Positions 10,695-23,005 of a stretch of 64,000 nucleotides of DNA are shown piece after piece. The DNA comes from Lumbricus terrestris (taxonomy: Eukaryota; Annelida; Clitellata; Crassiclitellata; Lumbricidae). Within the stretch, counting starts at the first letter, position 1; the number at the start of each line of letters is the position of its first letter. The notes beneath the pieces are model-generated. The model worked only from the letters and a program-made list of their open reading frames with translations, searched no databases and was not told the origin of the DNA. The stretch spans positions 2,786,867-2,850,866 of the forward strand of contig OX457043.1 in assembly GCA_949752735.1 (NCBI GenBank), in the 5' to 3' direction. The position numbers were made by a program, and so were the translations under genes.

Positions 10695-11457
10695 TAGGGC
10701 GCCCGTTAAGCCAATGAGAAAATTTTAAATTCGTAATTTTCTACACGGTACCCTCTGAAGTTGTTACACCTGGTCTGTGAAATAACAGAGTGAAATTGCA
10801 GAATTTTATGTTATTATTTACTGGGAGCTCAACATGACTAAAGTTTGTGCTATATCGCAATCTTTCGCACCTTTTCCAGTTTCGTTGTTTACAGCATTTT
10901 GTTTCACATTGCACATGTTACTTAGGCCTACTATGTTGTTATTATTCTATTTAGACTTATTAATGTGTTTAATATTACTGCTGCTCTCTCAGTCAACAGT
11001 TTATCCTTGGATTCTTTCAGCTAGTTCATGTATAAAAATGAGTCCTTGTCATTACAAAATCACAACAAACAGCTAAGGTTTTAATCTTAATTTAAAAATA
11101 ACTGGACCCGCTACAAAACCACAAGAAGCACTAAGTTGTAAAGAAATTGCATTTAAAGAGAACAGAAAAATGTCATATTCACAAAAGGTTACTGTTAGTA
11201 GGTTTTAGCTTATTATGGTCAATGTCCATACAGTACTCACAAACAGAGTAAAATTGCTATATCTATTAATTGTGCAATTAGCATTCTGAAATCTGCACCA
11301 TCACTTTCATTTAGCTGGAACATGTTCCTGTTGTTAAAAAATATGCAATCCTTTTTTTATTTAGTGTGCACACTGTTCTGCGCAATTGGGGCAATGATGC
11401 AGTAACTGTTGTATTTAGTGTGTCAATGTTATAGTTGTCATACTAAAGCAGCTGCAG

Positions 11458-13721
11458 TAGGGTGGTTCTAAAAAATGAAAGTGGTTTAAATTTGCTCTCC
11501 AACCCACCATTTGGTGACGCCAGGTGTTAGTAGGTCACAGTTAAAAAATTAGAAGAAAATAATAATATTTAGGACTGGCGCGGAGCTGACGAAATTTTCA
11601 TAATTTCCTAATGGTTTTCATCAAACTTATCAAGACATCGGCACACGGCAATGTTAGTAATAAATGCATACGAGTCAACCACAAATTCTGAGGTATGCAA
11701 TTTAATTAATTTTCTAGATAATGTTACTACAGTCATGTCGGAATGAATAAATTTTTGGTAGTTTTAGGACATTGACGGCAAAACTTAGAAGACAACAATG
11801 TCATGAAAATGTAGCCAAGAATATCAACATTTTCCGATGAATTTATCAGGCAGTCGATTTTTACCAACTAGATGGTTGCCGTTTTGGTTGGCTCATAGCA
11901 TTGCCTCTTGTGTTTCCCTACGACCTGTAGCCAGAACACTGCCTTTGTTCTGCACTTTGTGCTGGCGAAGAGTTAAATTTTTGAACTGAAGTGTCTACAC
12001 AACTTCAGCGATACAGTTAACCACTTTAACCGAATTGAGAATCACATGGCTCTTTTGTTACATTCGAGTTCCAATAATTATATGGGCTTGAGTCATAGGT
12101 CACTGTAAAAAGTCATCAGACAATTCCAGCGGGTTGAAGAATGTGATGAGTGATTTAACGACGGAAATATATTGTGGAGTTCTGTTTTGCTACAGGTTCA
12201 GGGAATGGTGGGATTCGTTCTAATGATCTCACAGAACCCGATTTTTCGTTTAGGGCCTTTGCCATGAGTCTCCTCTCATCCACTTAAAAATGATCGTCAA
12301 AAAACGCAAGCCCAACCAGCAACTCAAACAAGTCCGAGAAGTGAGAACTAAACGTGTTTGTGGCAACCTTAGCAACCTCCCTGTTCTTGTCGGTGGGCAG
12401 CATGGATAGCAAATTCCTGTCATTTTTTGAAGAAACTGTTGACGCTGCGCTCTGGAAACAGTAGGCCTACTTGGTATTATAATATTATGTGAGTCGCAAT
12501 GAGTGACACTTCCTTCAGATCCTTCCAGTCAACTTCGCCACACGAAAGACGCGAGACTTCCGTGATATCGTTGATACTGGCAGCAGACCATGTCAAGGTT
12601 TATATTAGGAGAGGAACATCCACATTTTAAATGTGTAAATGGCTCTGACCATCATAAAGCCCGACGCACAGCTGCTGGATAGCGGTAACATAGGCCTATT
12701 CGATGTGGTAGAATGTCACAGAGAAAATGGCAGATAGCTCAAGAAGTTCATCGGTAATCATCACCGCAAACTCAATAGCCTCGTCCTTCATATGGGACCT
12801 GGTAGTCATCTCTTCATCCTCTGTGGGTGTGGAAAAGGTGGCCTGATATATAATGGGCCGAAAATCTTTAAAGCGACTTGATTGCTCCATATTGGAAAAA
12901 CGTGGATGTAGGCCTATGATAAGGACCTAAGACCTTCTCCAACATGATTTCAGAATTGTTGTGGTGGCATGCTATATATAAATTTAGGAGCTTTCAGCCT
13001 AATTCTCTTTCCAACAATGAGCACACGCCATTTTCGGAAGTCTTAAAATTTAGCGATATTACCAACTAAACAACTTGGAGTAGCAGCTTGACTTGGTACT
13101 TTACTGTTTAGCCTGTCCTTTTCCACAGCACATTTAATTCAGGACTGCATCTTTTCAGGCTAAGCACCGTCTTGTATGCGTGCATGCGCTCTGTCTCCCA
13201 ATTTTCATTTGCATAGACCTCCACGCACTGCACTCTGCTGTTAGTGGTGACTCAATGGTTACTTTCACCCTTACTTTGACAATGTAGAGCCATTCCTTCT
13301 CTGTGGTTGGTCCAACAACCAGGAATTTGACTTTTCGGCACCTCTCTGTTTTCAGTGTTAAAAACGGCCGAAGGCTGTTTTTCGCTTGATCTCGGCCGGG
13401 GGGCGCCTCTGAGTAGGTGTCCTGAAGGGGCGATATATAAATTCTGATTGATTGAATGATTGACTGACTGATTGATTTACTGACCAAGACAAATTTTATA
13501 CTGAAAAGTAAGTAGCAAAGTAGTTCATTAGTCATTGGTAAGAAATTGCCGAAATATGTGCAATCATCTAAACTTCAACTGGTTCGCGCCAGTCCTAAAT
13601 ACGTCTGGAATCTGAAAATATTTTGGATTAAGAGTCTCTATAAGTCGTATCACCAAATGGTGGGTTGGAGAATAATGAAGAAAGAACTTCAAAAGTTGCC
13701 ATTGTCGATGGAACCACCCTA
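11458..13721. mobile_element. hAT transposon nested in the larger hAT element
   Basis: Inverted ends TAGGGTGGTTC and a shared subterminal block CTCCAACCCACCATTTGGTG near both ends. It has a perfect 8-bp target duplication AGCTGCAG (11450-11457 and 13722-13729). Related ends occur at 17555-19531. Frames at 12696-12890 and 13155-13535 on the minus strand show no transposase motif, and an L2 tail is inserted near 13320-13470. It appears nonautonomous or heavily decayed. Confidence 0.85.
13320..13475 (+). mobile_element. L2-like LINE 3' end fragment
   Basis: Reads SVLKTAEG, then the tail GGGGGCGCCTCTGAGTAGG ... GGGGCGATATATAAATTC and (ATTG/ACTG)n. It matches the L2/SINE tail family. Confidence 0.55.
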
Positions 13722-13869
13722 AGCTGCAGTATATCTAAATCACTGATAGTGCTTTCAGTTTTTTGGATTTAAAATCTTAGATTGATTAGTTAATTACCAA
13801 TAGAACAATGTCAAAAGTAGCTGCTTCACGACTTGTAACAGTCACACGTATAGTTCAGCTGACATTTGG

Positions 13870-14879
13870 TTGATTGATACGGTATCAGAAGAAATACATG
13901 TGGAAGCAAGCTTCCAACTTACAATCAGGTGTTGTCTGTCTTTTTCCATCGGCACAAGATTCTTGCTAAGACAGTCAGAGACAGTTCAAGGTCTGTTGTA
14001 CATGAAGTTCTTCACATTTGGTCAATGGCCCGTATCCCAACAACACTTGATAGGAATGCCATTGAAAAGTTGGAGGACATGTTTTATAGTTGGGAGAAAC
14101 TGAATAAGAACATGCATCGCAGAACGGAGCTAATGAAAGTACTATGATCGGAGATTTGGAAAAACTTTTGACATATCACATACAGATGCTATGTCAATGA
14201 CCACCATTGCTGAAGACAGGTTTTTCTTGGATGACCAACAATGTCCACGCATAGGCTAAATGGGTGGTGTAGACACAGCTTTGTAACAGACACAGTTTTG
14301 GCTAGAACAGAGGGCAGAAAGTTAAAGAGATTGAAGTGTGAGCATTATCTCAGAAGTAAAGAAGATGACAGAAAGAGAGCGAGTATCACAGTTCAGAAAG
14401 ATGATGTATTGACTTCAGAAGAAGAATTGGCCACTATGGCTGCTAAAGTTGAGTCTTATCTAGAACCACGCTGCTCACATAGAGCTACCAAACGAGGGTC
14501 GGTGCCTGTTGTAACAGCAGAATTAAGTGCTGCACTTCATCGAGCCAATGTCAGCAGCCGCACAGCAACACTTACCGGTATTCTGGCTGAGACTGCATAG
14601 AACCTTGGACATGACATGTCTAGTTTCAACGTCAATCCTGAATCCATCAAAACAGCAAGACTAAAGTTTCGTCAACATACCGCTCAGGCTGGAAAAGCCA
14701 TTTTCGAACCGTCCGTACCTCTAGTTGTACATTGGGATGGCAAGATGTTACCAGATATTGCAGGCAATGAGCAGGTTGACGCATTCTTGGTATCAGGTTT
14801 GCATGTGGAGCAGCCTCTTGACGTGACAAAGCTTCTGGATGGTAGGGGGAAGCAACTAGCAATGCTGCTGTTTCAATGA
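13870..14879 (+). pseudogene. Decayed hAT-like transposase
   Basis: Fragments of one protein. The frame from 14241 to 14879 is continuous except for a TAG at 14598-14600 followed directly by NLGHDMSSFNVNPESI. The downstream part reads VPLVVHWDGKMLPDI, NEQVDAF and LVSGLHVEQPLDVTKL, resembling a transposon-encoded family I recall from cnidarians and insects in which this Asp-containing segment precedes an RNase H-like core. An upstream part at 13929-14147 is in another frame. The gene ends early and lacks the rest of the core. Position inside a TAGGG/8-bp-duplication element supports hAT. Confidence 0.55.
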
Positions 14880-15510
14880 TGTGAGAGTGGGGAATAGAAA
14901 ATCCATGTGCCTAGACACCCCAGCTTCCATTATGGGCAGACAAAGTGGGGTTTGTGGTGTGAAGATTTCGAGCTAAACAAGAAATATGTTAACAGTCTAG
15001 TCTGGCAGTGGTAAATGGCAGAGTAGAGTGAGCTGTGTAGCTGATATATGACTTCAACACCTCCATTACAACAAGTGATGAACAGAAACAATTTCTCAAG
15101 CCACAGAGCCAAGTGCCCAAAAGCGAGAAAGTCGCTACTTGTCGTTGATGATACAACAACAAAATACACTGACAACTAGACCCTAGTGACTTACAGCTTA
15201 AAAACGAAAATAAATGCTGCAATGTACTTTGTTGTGGCAGTAGGCCTATTGTTATTAATATTCTGAATAGTTCAGTTTTGATTAGCATTTGACAGTGCTG
15301 TATTGATTTTGCATTGAAAATATTTGAATGATAAATAACTGTGAAATAAGTCAGAATAGCATGCTGTCGGATAATATTTCGCTAACTTAACATTATGTTG
15401 AGCTCCCTCTAAACATGCATCCAAAATTCTTAAAAAATTACCTGGAACTTCTCTCATGATAGACAACAAAATGAGAGGGTACCACATAAGAAATTCAGAA
15501 AATATTTTTT
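14880..15510. other. 3' part of the large hAT element, no intact frame
   Basis: AT-rich interior of the element up to its inverted end. Minus-strand frames at 14930-15487 are not conserved or domain-bearing. Confidence 0.5.
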
Positions 15511-15523
15511 AACGGGCACCCTA

Positions 15524-15614
15524 ACATACATACATACATACATACATACATACATACATACATACATGCATACATACATACATACATACACACATACACA
15601 CATACATACATAAA
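15524..15614. repeat. (CATA)n microsatellite, right of hAT insertion
   Basis: Continuation of the array interrupted at 10695, with CACA variants toward the end. Confidence 0.95.
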
Positions 15615-15780
15615 AAAATACATAGAATAATGAAAACAGTAACTCGGAACCATTTTCATTTTCTGAAACTTTTCTGGTAAGTCATTTCTGGGAGACCTCC
15701 CCCTAGAGATGCATAGATTAAACACTGCATGTCTGAGTGTAGGGCTATATACGGTTCTAGGACTAAATGGCATGGACAAA
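15615..15780. other. Fragment of duplicon module edge
   Basis: AACAGTAACTCGGAACC and the following GTCATTTCTGGGAG resemble 29280-29335 and 47853-47880, edge sequences of the repeated module. Confidence 0.45.
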
Positions 15781-15959
15781 ACGGTGTGTTCAAATGGAGG
15801 CAGGTATTTTATTGCTGAAATAGAGCGTGGATGGCTTTTTGTAGCTGAGGTAGTGCTCTAGTGAGGAAAAACATTTGAGAAAAGAAGGCTTTATTGATGT
15901 CTTTCGTTCATGTGTTTCATGATGTATCCAGCTTCAATTTCAGCCATAAGATTCTTTTA

Positions 15960-16215
15960 ATTAACCTCCATTTGTAATTCATCTTTCAATAATCCAGTTT
16001 CTATTTAAGCTATGAAAATACCCTGATACAGCTTCTACATCTAAAGCGTTATTTTCATCAATCCAGCTTCCATTACATATATAAAAATATCCATGCAGAG
16101 CCTTCATCCAGCTTCCATTTCACATGCATCTTTTCGTTAATCCGGCTTCTATTTCATATATAAAAATTTACTAATCCAGCTTTCATTTCATCCATACCAT
16201 TTTGTCCGTACCATT
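15960..16215. repeat. CCAGCTTCCATTT minisatellite (foldback core type)
   Basis: Degenerate repeats of ATCCAGCTTCCATTTCA and ATATATAAAAAT at irregular 30-60 bp spacing. GGACAAAACGG near 15775 and its complement-like TTTTGTCCGT near 16200 could be the inverted ends of a decayed foldback element. The core is shared with 21400-21660, 26010-26250, 47095-47390 and 56780-57800. Confidence 0.55.
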
Positions 16216-16539
16216 GTAGAGGAACACAGCTGGGAATGTTTAACTACTTTAATTCATATTATAAGATGACGATAGTGTTGACAGCACTTAATATAGTGCA
16301 ACGCTAAAAACACTTGACGACCAAGAGAACCAACCCGAACTGCTGCCTGACTAAGCCCAACCCCTAGAACCGACTTGACTGAGTCCGACCTCGTTTCTTA
16401 TTGTGCGGGCTCTTATATAGCGACTCTCTTAGTTTCTTGGTTTATCGTACCTTAACCACATTGGTCGCTAGCCACATTCCTGATTCGGTGCTAAGCGACT
16501 CATCTTTTCTTACCCTCTCTGCCTCTATTCGGCCTGTAG
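16216..16539. other. No gene seen
   Basis: Unique-looking spacer. The frame at 16401-16709 runs into the CTGT repeat and is not supported. Confidence 0.5.
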
Positions 16540-16542
16540 TCA

Positions 16543-16604
<62 letters not shown>
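16540..16604. repeat. (CTGT)n microsatellite
   Basis: Pure CTGT repeat of about 60 bp ending just before a TTAA-flanked transposon. Confidence 0.95.
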
Positions 16605-16608
<4 letters not shown>

Positions 16609-17220
16609 TGTGCTTAACCCTCGGGCAACCAAGGGGGGGGTGGTTGCCACCCCCCAGGTTTTTCCCAAATAATTCTTGTTTCGTTTCGAATAAAATTTTG
16701 ACATTTTAGGTAGCTGTAGAGGGTTCATTTGCACACATTTTGAGGTATATGTTTTCATGATACTCCATACCTTTCAAAAGTTATACCCGATATACCCGAG
16801 GTACCAGGGGGGTGGATACCACCACCCCTCCCCTTAGATTATCAGCTATACCTTATCCGTCATTTAACACCAAGGGACACGAATTATACCATTCTATAGA
16901 GGGAATGTGAGGCTACATTTCGGTGCTAATTGTGGTGTCTTTTTACAACCGGAAGTGCTCAAAATAAATTAAAGTATATATAAATAGGTTTCATTTTCGT
17001 AAACATTTAATGTTTTTTCTATTATAACGTATCCATAATTTATTTTGCAAGGGAAAAAATTATGCCATTCTATAGAGGGCACGTAGGGCTATTTTGTCAT
17101 ACCAATTAATTTGACTTTTGATGACCGGAAGTGCTAAAAAAATTAAAATGTGTGAAAAACTTGGGGTTTTTACAATGCATATCGATATTTCTGTGTAAAC
17201 TTTGTCAGCTTCTAATGAAC

Positions 17221-17523
17221 TTGTATACATGTATGTATGCATACGTGCATGCATACATACATGCACACATGCATGCATACATACATACATACAAATATAC
17301 ATACATACATACATAATTACATATATGCACGCACGCATGCTTTCGTACATACATTCATATATACATATATATTTACAAACATTCATATATACACACATGC
17401 ATACATACATACACACACATACATGCATACATACATACATACATACATACATACATACATACATACATACATACATACATACATACATACATACATACAT
17501 ACATACATACATACATACATACA

Positions 17524-17554
<31 letters not shown>
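17221..17554. repeat. (CATA)n microsatellite, partly degenerate
   Basis: Degenerate CATA/CATG units up to 17400, then a pure array to the hAT insertion. Confidence 0.95.
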
Positions 17555-19531
17555 TAGGGTGGTCGCATCTGCAATGGCAAATTTTCAACTTCAGTTTCAT
17601 TCTTTCTCCAACCCACCATTTGGTGCCACTTGGTAAAAGACTGTTGTAACCCAAAAATTATGCCGATTGAAAAATATTTAGGACTATCACAACGTGATTG
17701 AAGTTTTCGATTTTTACGAAATATCATCGTCTTTCTGAGTATAAGGATAATTTAGTCAAAAATTTTTACCCGTGACTAGTTTTAGCAGAAAGACGACATT
17801 ATTTTTACTCAAGCACAACCGACAAGTAGCCTATGCCTAACTTCTACAACGATGATAATGGTTTATTATATATTTTAATGAACAATTGAACATCACAATA
17901 GTATTTGACGTGTGAATCCCTGAGATCGATGACCATAAACCTATAGGGTACTAGTAAGCCAACACATTGCTATGTTCTTTTCGTAGGTCTGATTTCTATC
18001 TACAGGAATCCTTTGTTACACTAAAGGTTCTTTATTACATGCCTAACTTTAACACAAATTTTGATATAACACGGACAAGGACCTCAATTGTCTAATAGTT
18101 GAAATAGAGAAAAAAATACTGATGATATTTTTGTTTACTGTGGCAATCAGAGCAGAATGACAAAGCCCATCACAGATAAAATTTATCAAGAGCTGCTGTA
18201 AAGAAATGAATTAAAATAGATGTTGAAATTATTGAGATCATAATTTTTATAGATCTATGAAATTAATTATTACCACACAGGAGTCAAAGAGCAGCTTTCA
18301 AAGCGCATCATAATTGAGTGGGGAAGCCTACTCACATTGCCACATTTCATAATATACAAATTATCCCATTAAAAGTATACTTTTAGAGTTGAAAGAATGA
18401 ACACAGAGTCCAACAATTGCCGCAGAAAGTGCTGTCAAGAGTGGACACAAATTACACCGCCTTTATTAGCTATTGTAAATTAACTACCTATTATAAATTT
18501 GCATCAAAGGCGATGGTGTCAAACACATAAGCTATGTGCTACTCAAAATCTCTACATCATCCTCAGCAATGGATCCAGCTGAAATTACAGTGACCACCAA
18601 CAAGGACAACTCAGACGACCAACCAATCCAAGGAAATAGGTATAGTACCCTCAGGACAACACCCATTGCTACACTCTTGGTGGCAGATGAGCACCTTCTT
18701 TGGGCAACATGCCAGAGATTTCACTTTGAGGGAAGTGTATCGTGAAACTACACCATAGCTCAAACCCATTCAAACACCAAATGCAATTTGAATTGGGAGA
18801 CAGGGTAATAATGCCTCGGGTTGAAAACATATTAGCCTAAATCTGAGATAAAAATTCTTATCTAAAATGGGGTGCTACTTTTAATATTACATCATTTTCT
18901 TGTACCAAGTAACCCCATGAACAATGACGGCAGAAAAGGAAAGATTTCTGAGAAACCAGAACTCATTAAGAATGTTGGCGATTTTGCAGAATAGATTAAT
19001 TACGTAGGACACAGATGAAACCACAAAAATTTCATATTTATCCCTATAATTGTATACTATTACTGTTCCCTTGCTGTAACAGTCTAAGAGCAATAGGCTA
19101 TTATTATCAATTACGACAACAAGGCAAAACAGGTAGTATTTGTAAAGACATAAGATATGATAGATGTTATCTGTGATGCGGTGTGTTATACAGGTTTTCT
19201 TGCCTTTGAGGAATTTCTCTTGAAGTGACGCTATAGAAATTGATGATTATGATTACGATAACAGTAGCATCATTATGTTAAAGTGTGGACCAACTACAAG
19301 TAGTTGAATTGATTCCTGGTTTGAAAATCCCTGGTTGATTACAAATATATAGCTACTTCTGAGCATTTGAAGACTTGCTATTATAAGGGTAAAACTTTGA
19401 TGGCGTTGTGCTAGTCCTAAATATTAATATTTTCTCTTACAACTTTTTGTGTGATGTTTCTGGGGAGAATGGAACCAAATGGCGCCTTGGAGAGCACTCA
19501 ATTCAAACTTTCATTTTTAACGACCACCCTA
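17555..19531. mobile_element. hAT transposon, noncoding
   Basis: Inverted ends TAGGGTGGTCG and a subterminal CTCCAACCCACCATTTGGTG block shared with the element at 11458-13721. It has a perfect 8-bp target duplication ATACATAT (17547-17554 and 19532-19539). No long frame with transposase character is seen across about 2 kb. Confidence 0.85.
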
Positions 19532-19984
19532 ATACATATATACATACATAATTGTTAACACACAAATGTCATGTTCAAAACACACAGAATCTAATATTCT
19601 GCCCATGCATAAGTACACGTTTGTGGAATCAAAGGGTCCCCAGGTAAAATTGTATAATTTCGAGGTATATTCATGTATTTTAAAACCTAAATATACCATG
19701 TGGTGCAGAAATGAATGCTCTATCCAATGGTGTATTGCAAGTTATGATATCTCAAACCAAACCCAACATCCAGGGGTGGTAACCCCCCCCCTTGGTAGTT
19801 CATGTTACAAAAAAGCTTGGTAGCCTGAGGGTTAACTGGATTGTTTTGTCCTGTCTATCTGCCGTGTATCATTCATTCTCTCTGTATCTCTCTCTCTCTC
19901 GCCGTCTCTCTGTACTATCTTATGTGTCAGCTCCACCACCACACAAGCATGTATTCGTACGTTTTACATGTCAAGATAAAATAA

Positions 19985-20760
19985 CGCAAGCTAAGATAAC
20001 AAAGAGTAGGTAGCAGAGTAAGATGAGTCGGGACGAAGTAATAGGTGTTTATACCCCTTTGCACCCAACCTTCTTGGTTGAGATTCAAACATCCTAACCT
20101 CCGAATTGAACTGAAAGAACTGAACAAACGATGTTCTGCAATACCAATGACTATTACATCAGACACAGAATGCGTTGTGTAAGTCATAAATCTTAGTGGA
20201 GATTGACTTCACCGGAAAACGTTACCTGAGCTGGTAAACCATCAAAAGAAGCAACAGCTTGCCGGATGACTAAGACAATTTTACGTCGTACTTGCAGTCC
20301 CTTGAATTTGTACTTATATGTCAGCTGTTCACGTCTCAGTCGATGCTTCATTGAGCAGAAAACCATTTAACAATAATTCACTCAGACAGCAACGAGAGGC
20401 AGAAGAAGAATAAATATGCTGAGTGATCTCGATGATGGAGATACATATGGTCGCACCACGAGGAGGCGCAGGACAGAGAAGGTTGGAGGAGGTCGGAGGG
20501 GAACACGAGGTCGTCCATGTCACAAACCTGCTCAACAGCAGAGGACTGAAGAAGAGAAGATCGATATTTGGATCATATTGCGTCTACAACGATGAATCAT
20601 AACCGTAATAGTAATCCACACATTTCAAGGGCGTCAATCGAAAGCTAAGCGCAGGGCACCAGCTTATTCACGAGCGTTGAATAAAATATTTGCGCATTAA
20701 TCCAAATGGCTTGAATTAATCTGCTCATCGTTTTAATGAAGGCCTTCTTTTTGTCCTCAC
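19985..20760. repeat. Duplicon module M2
   Basis: Same block order as module M1, including GATGACTAAGACAATTTTAC (about 20265), CAGTCGATGCTTCATTGAGC (about 20338) and an L2 tail with CACCAGCTTATTCACGAGCG (about 20658). No peptide gene is found between this module and M1, so one unit may have lost its gene. Confidence 0.6.
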
Positions 20761-20769
20761 TTCCTAGCT

Positions 20770-21010
20770 TCCGTCAGTTGTGTACCGACGATGAGGATTC
20801 TCCCAGATGAATCCATTCACCGGTTACGCGTTCCCTCGCCGTGACAATATAATTAGATGCCCATGCTGGTAATCTTTTGTCACAAGTTTTTCCACATGGC
20901 CAAATCAAGTCAGTCCTCTTTTTCTGCTCTTCACTGTCAGTGTTTCTCTCTCTTCGAATTCGTTCCACGTTATCTCATCACGAATCGTGTCTCGTCTAAT
21001 CTTCCTCGTC
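20770..21010 (-). pseudogene. Decayed non-LTR retrotransposon C-terminal fragment
   Basis: Minus-strand pieces read KKRTDLIWPCGKTCDKRLPA in broken frames, resembling the GHVxRMxDxRLP segment near the C terminus of many LINE ORF2 proteins. The paralogous copy at 51100-51290 reads HVERIDDKRLPA. Part of the duplicated unit rather than an independent insertion. Confidence 0.45.
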
Positions 21011-21248
21011 AATTTATCTGCAGCAGCTTACATAATACCACTGGAATCCTCCATCCGTCATCCATCCATAGGCACCAACAATCGCATCCATACATCAGTG
21101 ATGGATTTTCAAATTGAATGTCCTGTGCAGTTTTATTTTTTCTTTCTTTGTCATCTGCAACCTACACATCATCTATACACTGCTGCTGCTAAACAAATTC
21201 AGCGTTTATGTCTTTTGTACTGTGTTCATCTACCGTTATTTAATTAGT

Positions 21249-21973
21249 GGTGCGCTGACATAACGGCGCCGACAAAACGGCGCGGTAACAAAACAGCGCA
21301 GGCCAAACGGCGCCGACATAACGGCGCAAACTGAACTTAAAAAACAATGGTTTTTGTAGTTTAATAGCAGAAGCAGCAAAAATATATTCTAAATATGAAT
21401 CCAACTTCCATTTAAAATACTATTATTTTTCATCAATCTAGCTTCCATTTAAGCAAGAATATTTTCTTCAATCCAGCATCCATTTAAGCAAGAATATTTT
21501 CTTCAATACAGCTTCCAGTTAAGCAAGACTATTTTTTTCAATCCAGCTTCCATTTAAGCAAGACTATTTTCTTCAATCCAGCTTCCATTTAAGCAAGATT
21601 ATTTTCTTCAATCCAGCTTCAATTTAAGCGAAATTGTTTCCATCAATCCAGATTCTATTTGAGGAAAAATGATTTTGTATCATTCCGACTTCTATTTTAA
21701 GCGCATACATGTATTCTGACTTAGATGTGCCCCTAGTTGCCTTAATCCGGAACGATATCTCATAATCTTGAATTCGTAAGGAGTTTGCTCTTGAATAAGC
21801 AAACAATCACTAGACGGGTATCGTAATCTTTGTACTGAGCCGTATTGTCGGCATAGGCGGAGACCTGCGCCGAGAATTGGGGGGGACGGAAAGACGCGAG
21901 ATTTTCCGAAAATTTCTGACGACCGGCGAAATCTCGTAAAATTTTCTATTTTCGCCGCCAAAAAAGTTGATGA

Positions 21974-22008
<35 letters not shown>

Positions 22009-22247
22009 TCATCCGCCCAAATCTCGCCCAAATCCCGAAGAAATTTTCTATTTTCGCCGCCAAAACAAGTCTTGACGCTCAAACATTGGGGGGGACAAAT
22101 GCATGGGCCGTCCCCCCCAACACTTTTATTGGGGGGGACCGTCCCCCCTGTCCCCCCCCTAGGTCTCCGCCACTGATTGTCGGCGCCGTTTTGTCGGCGC
22201 CGTTTTGTCCTGCGCCGTTTTGTCCTGCGCCCTTTTGCTACGGCGCC
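21249..22247. mobile_element. Foldback-type element with GGCGC subrepeats and 9-bp target duplication
   Basis: Left end carries about five units of AACGGCGCCGACAA type (21255-21330). The right end carries the inverted series (22183-22247). It is flanked by a perfect 9-bp direct repeat TTAATTAGT (21240-21248 and 22248-22256). The interior contains CCAGCTTCCATTTAAGCAAG repeats of about 33-38 bp (21395-21650) and a younger nested MITE (21852-22175). Short-subrepeat inverted ends and a 9-bp duplication resemble foldback elements such as Drosophila FB and sea urchin TU. Confidence 0.75.
21852..22175. mobile_element. hAT-type MITE nested in foldback element
   Basis: Ends CATAGGCGGAGACCT and, inverted, CAGTGGCGGAGACCTAGG, with a perfect 8-bp duplication ATTGTCGG (21844-21851 and 22176-22183). 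Internal GGGGGGGACGG palindromic blocks and a 27-bp T tract. Same family as 51448-51803. Confidence 0.85.
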
Positions 22248-22259
22248 TTAATTAGTCAC

Positions 22260-22740
22260 TTATACATTAGGCCTACTGAGATTTTGAGCGTCGTGTAAAC
22301 TACACCGTAAGAAGCACGAGTAAAAAGCTGCACACGTGTATTCATTGTATTTATGTGTACACGATGTGCATACGAATTTGCGTAGCCTATGTTTTTTATA
22401 GGTAGGTTTTGATTATAGCAGTTATGTGTCGGAGACAGATAATGTTGATATCGATGATGTCATAGACCTAGCCTACATGTATGTGTGGTAACTTTGGCCT
22501 TGGAAAGCATGCAACAATGCGCTACTTGTGGATTATAGATGACTGTAGACTCGATGATTGTGCTGATATTTGACTTTAGTTAGGTTTCACAGTTTGCCAA
22601 TTTTATGTTGAATTTGAATTAATTACCGTTGTTTATCGAACATGATTTGATTTTACATCACAGGCCTCAAACAGTGTGGGGTGATAAATGCACCCCAGGT
22701 TATCTAAGACTAATATGTGATTTGTTTATCGGTTGGACTC
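22260..22740. other. No gene seen
   Basis: AT-rich spacer without repeats or frames I can support. Confidence 0.5.
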
Positions 22741-22750
22741 GAAGATATTG

Positions 22751-23005
22751 TGGGGCGTGGTGGTGTAGTGCCATGGTGGCGTCGTTCCCTTGAAGCCGGA
22801 TGGTTCGAGGTTCGAATCCACCTCAAGTCGCCGCGTAGGACCTTGGGCATTTATATGGGCAAGTCCTTCACTCGCAATTTCTCGGCGCTTCGGCGTGAAA
22901 CTCCGATGCAGTGTCCGCTCTGCAGTCGGGAGCGCCTCTGAGTGGAGAGCTTGAATGGGCGCTATAACAAGTGCACATACAAACAAAGCAAACAAAACAA
23001 ACAGA
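22751..23005 (+). mobile_element. tRNA-derived SINE
   Basis: Head has an A-box-like TGGTGTAGTG and a perfect B box GGTTCGAATCC. A body with TGGGCAAGTCCTTCACTCGC follows, then the tail TCGGGAGCGCCTCTGAGTG ... GGGCGCTATAACAAGTG and CAAA-rich repeats. The tail matches the L2-like LINE 3' end at 4193. The second full copy is at 56005. Confidence 0.85.

Larger units (their letters stand above)
10695..15523 (+). mobile_element. Large hAT transposon with nested second hAT
   Basis: Ends TAGGGCGCCCGTTAA (10695) and, inverted, TAGGGTGCCCGTTAA (15523). Similarity extends inward about 60 bp to a shared GGTACCCTCT. The flanks both read ACATACAT, an 8-bp duplication that is ambiguous because the target is a CATA array. 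TAGGG termini fit the hAT YARNG consensus. Without the nested element (11458-13721) it is about 2.57 kb and carries a decayed transposase at 13870-14879. Confidence 0.75.
16618..19831. mobile_element. TTAA-type DNA transposon, expanded by microsatellite and nested hAT
   Basis: Inverted ends CCCTCGGGCAACCAAGG and CTTGGTAGCCTGAGGG are flanked by TTAA at 16614-16617 and 19832-19835. A subterminal G/C-rich palindrome (GGGTGGTTGCCACCC) follows the left end. Internal blocks around 16740-17000 match the element at 49499-50473 in inverted orientation. Its right half begins again at 19540. The CATA array (17221-17554) and hAT at 17555-19531 are insertions or expansions. No transposase frame. Confidence 0.75.
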
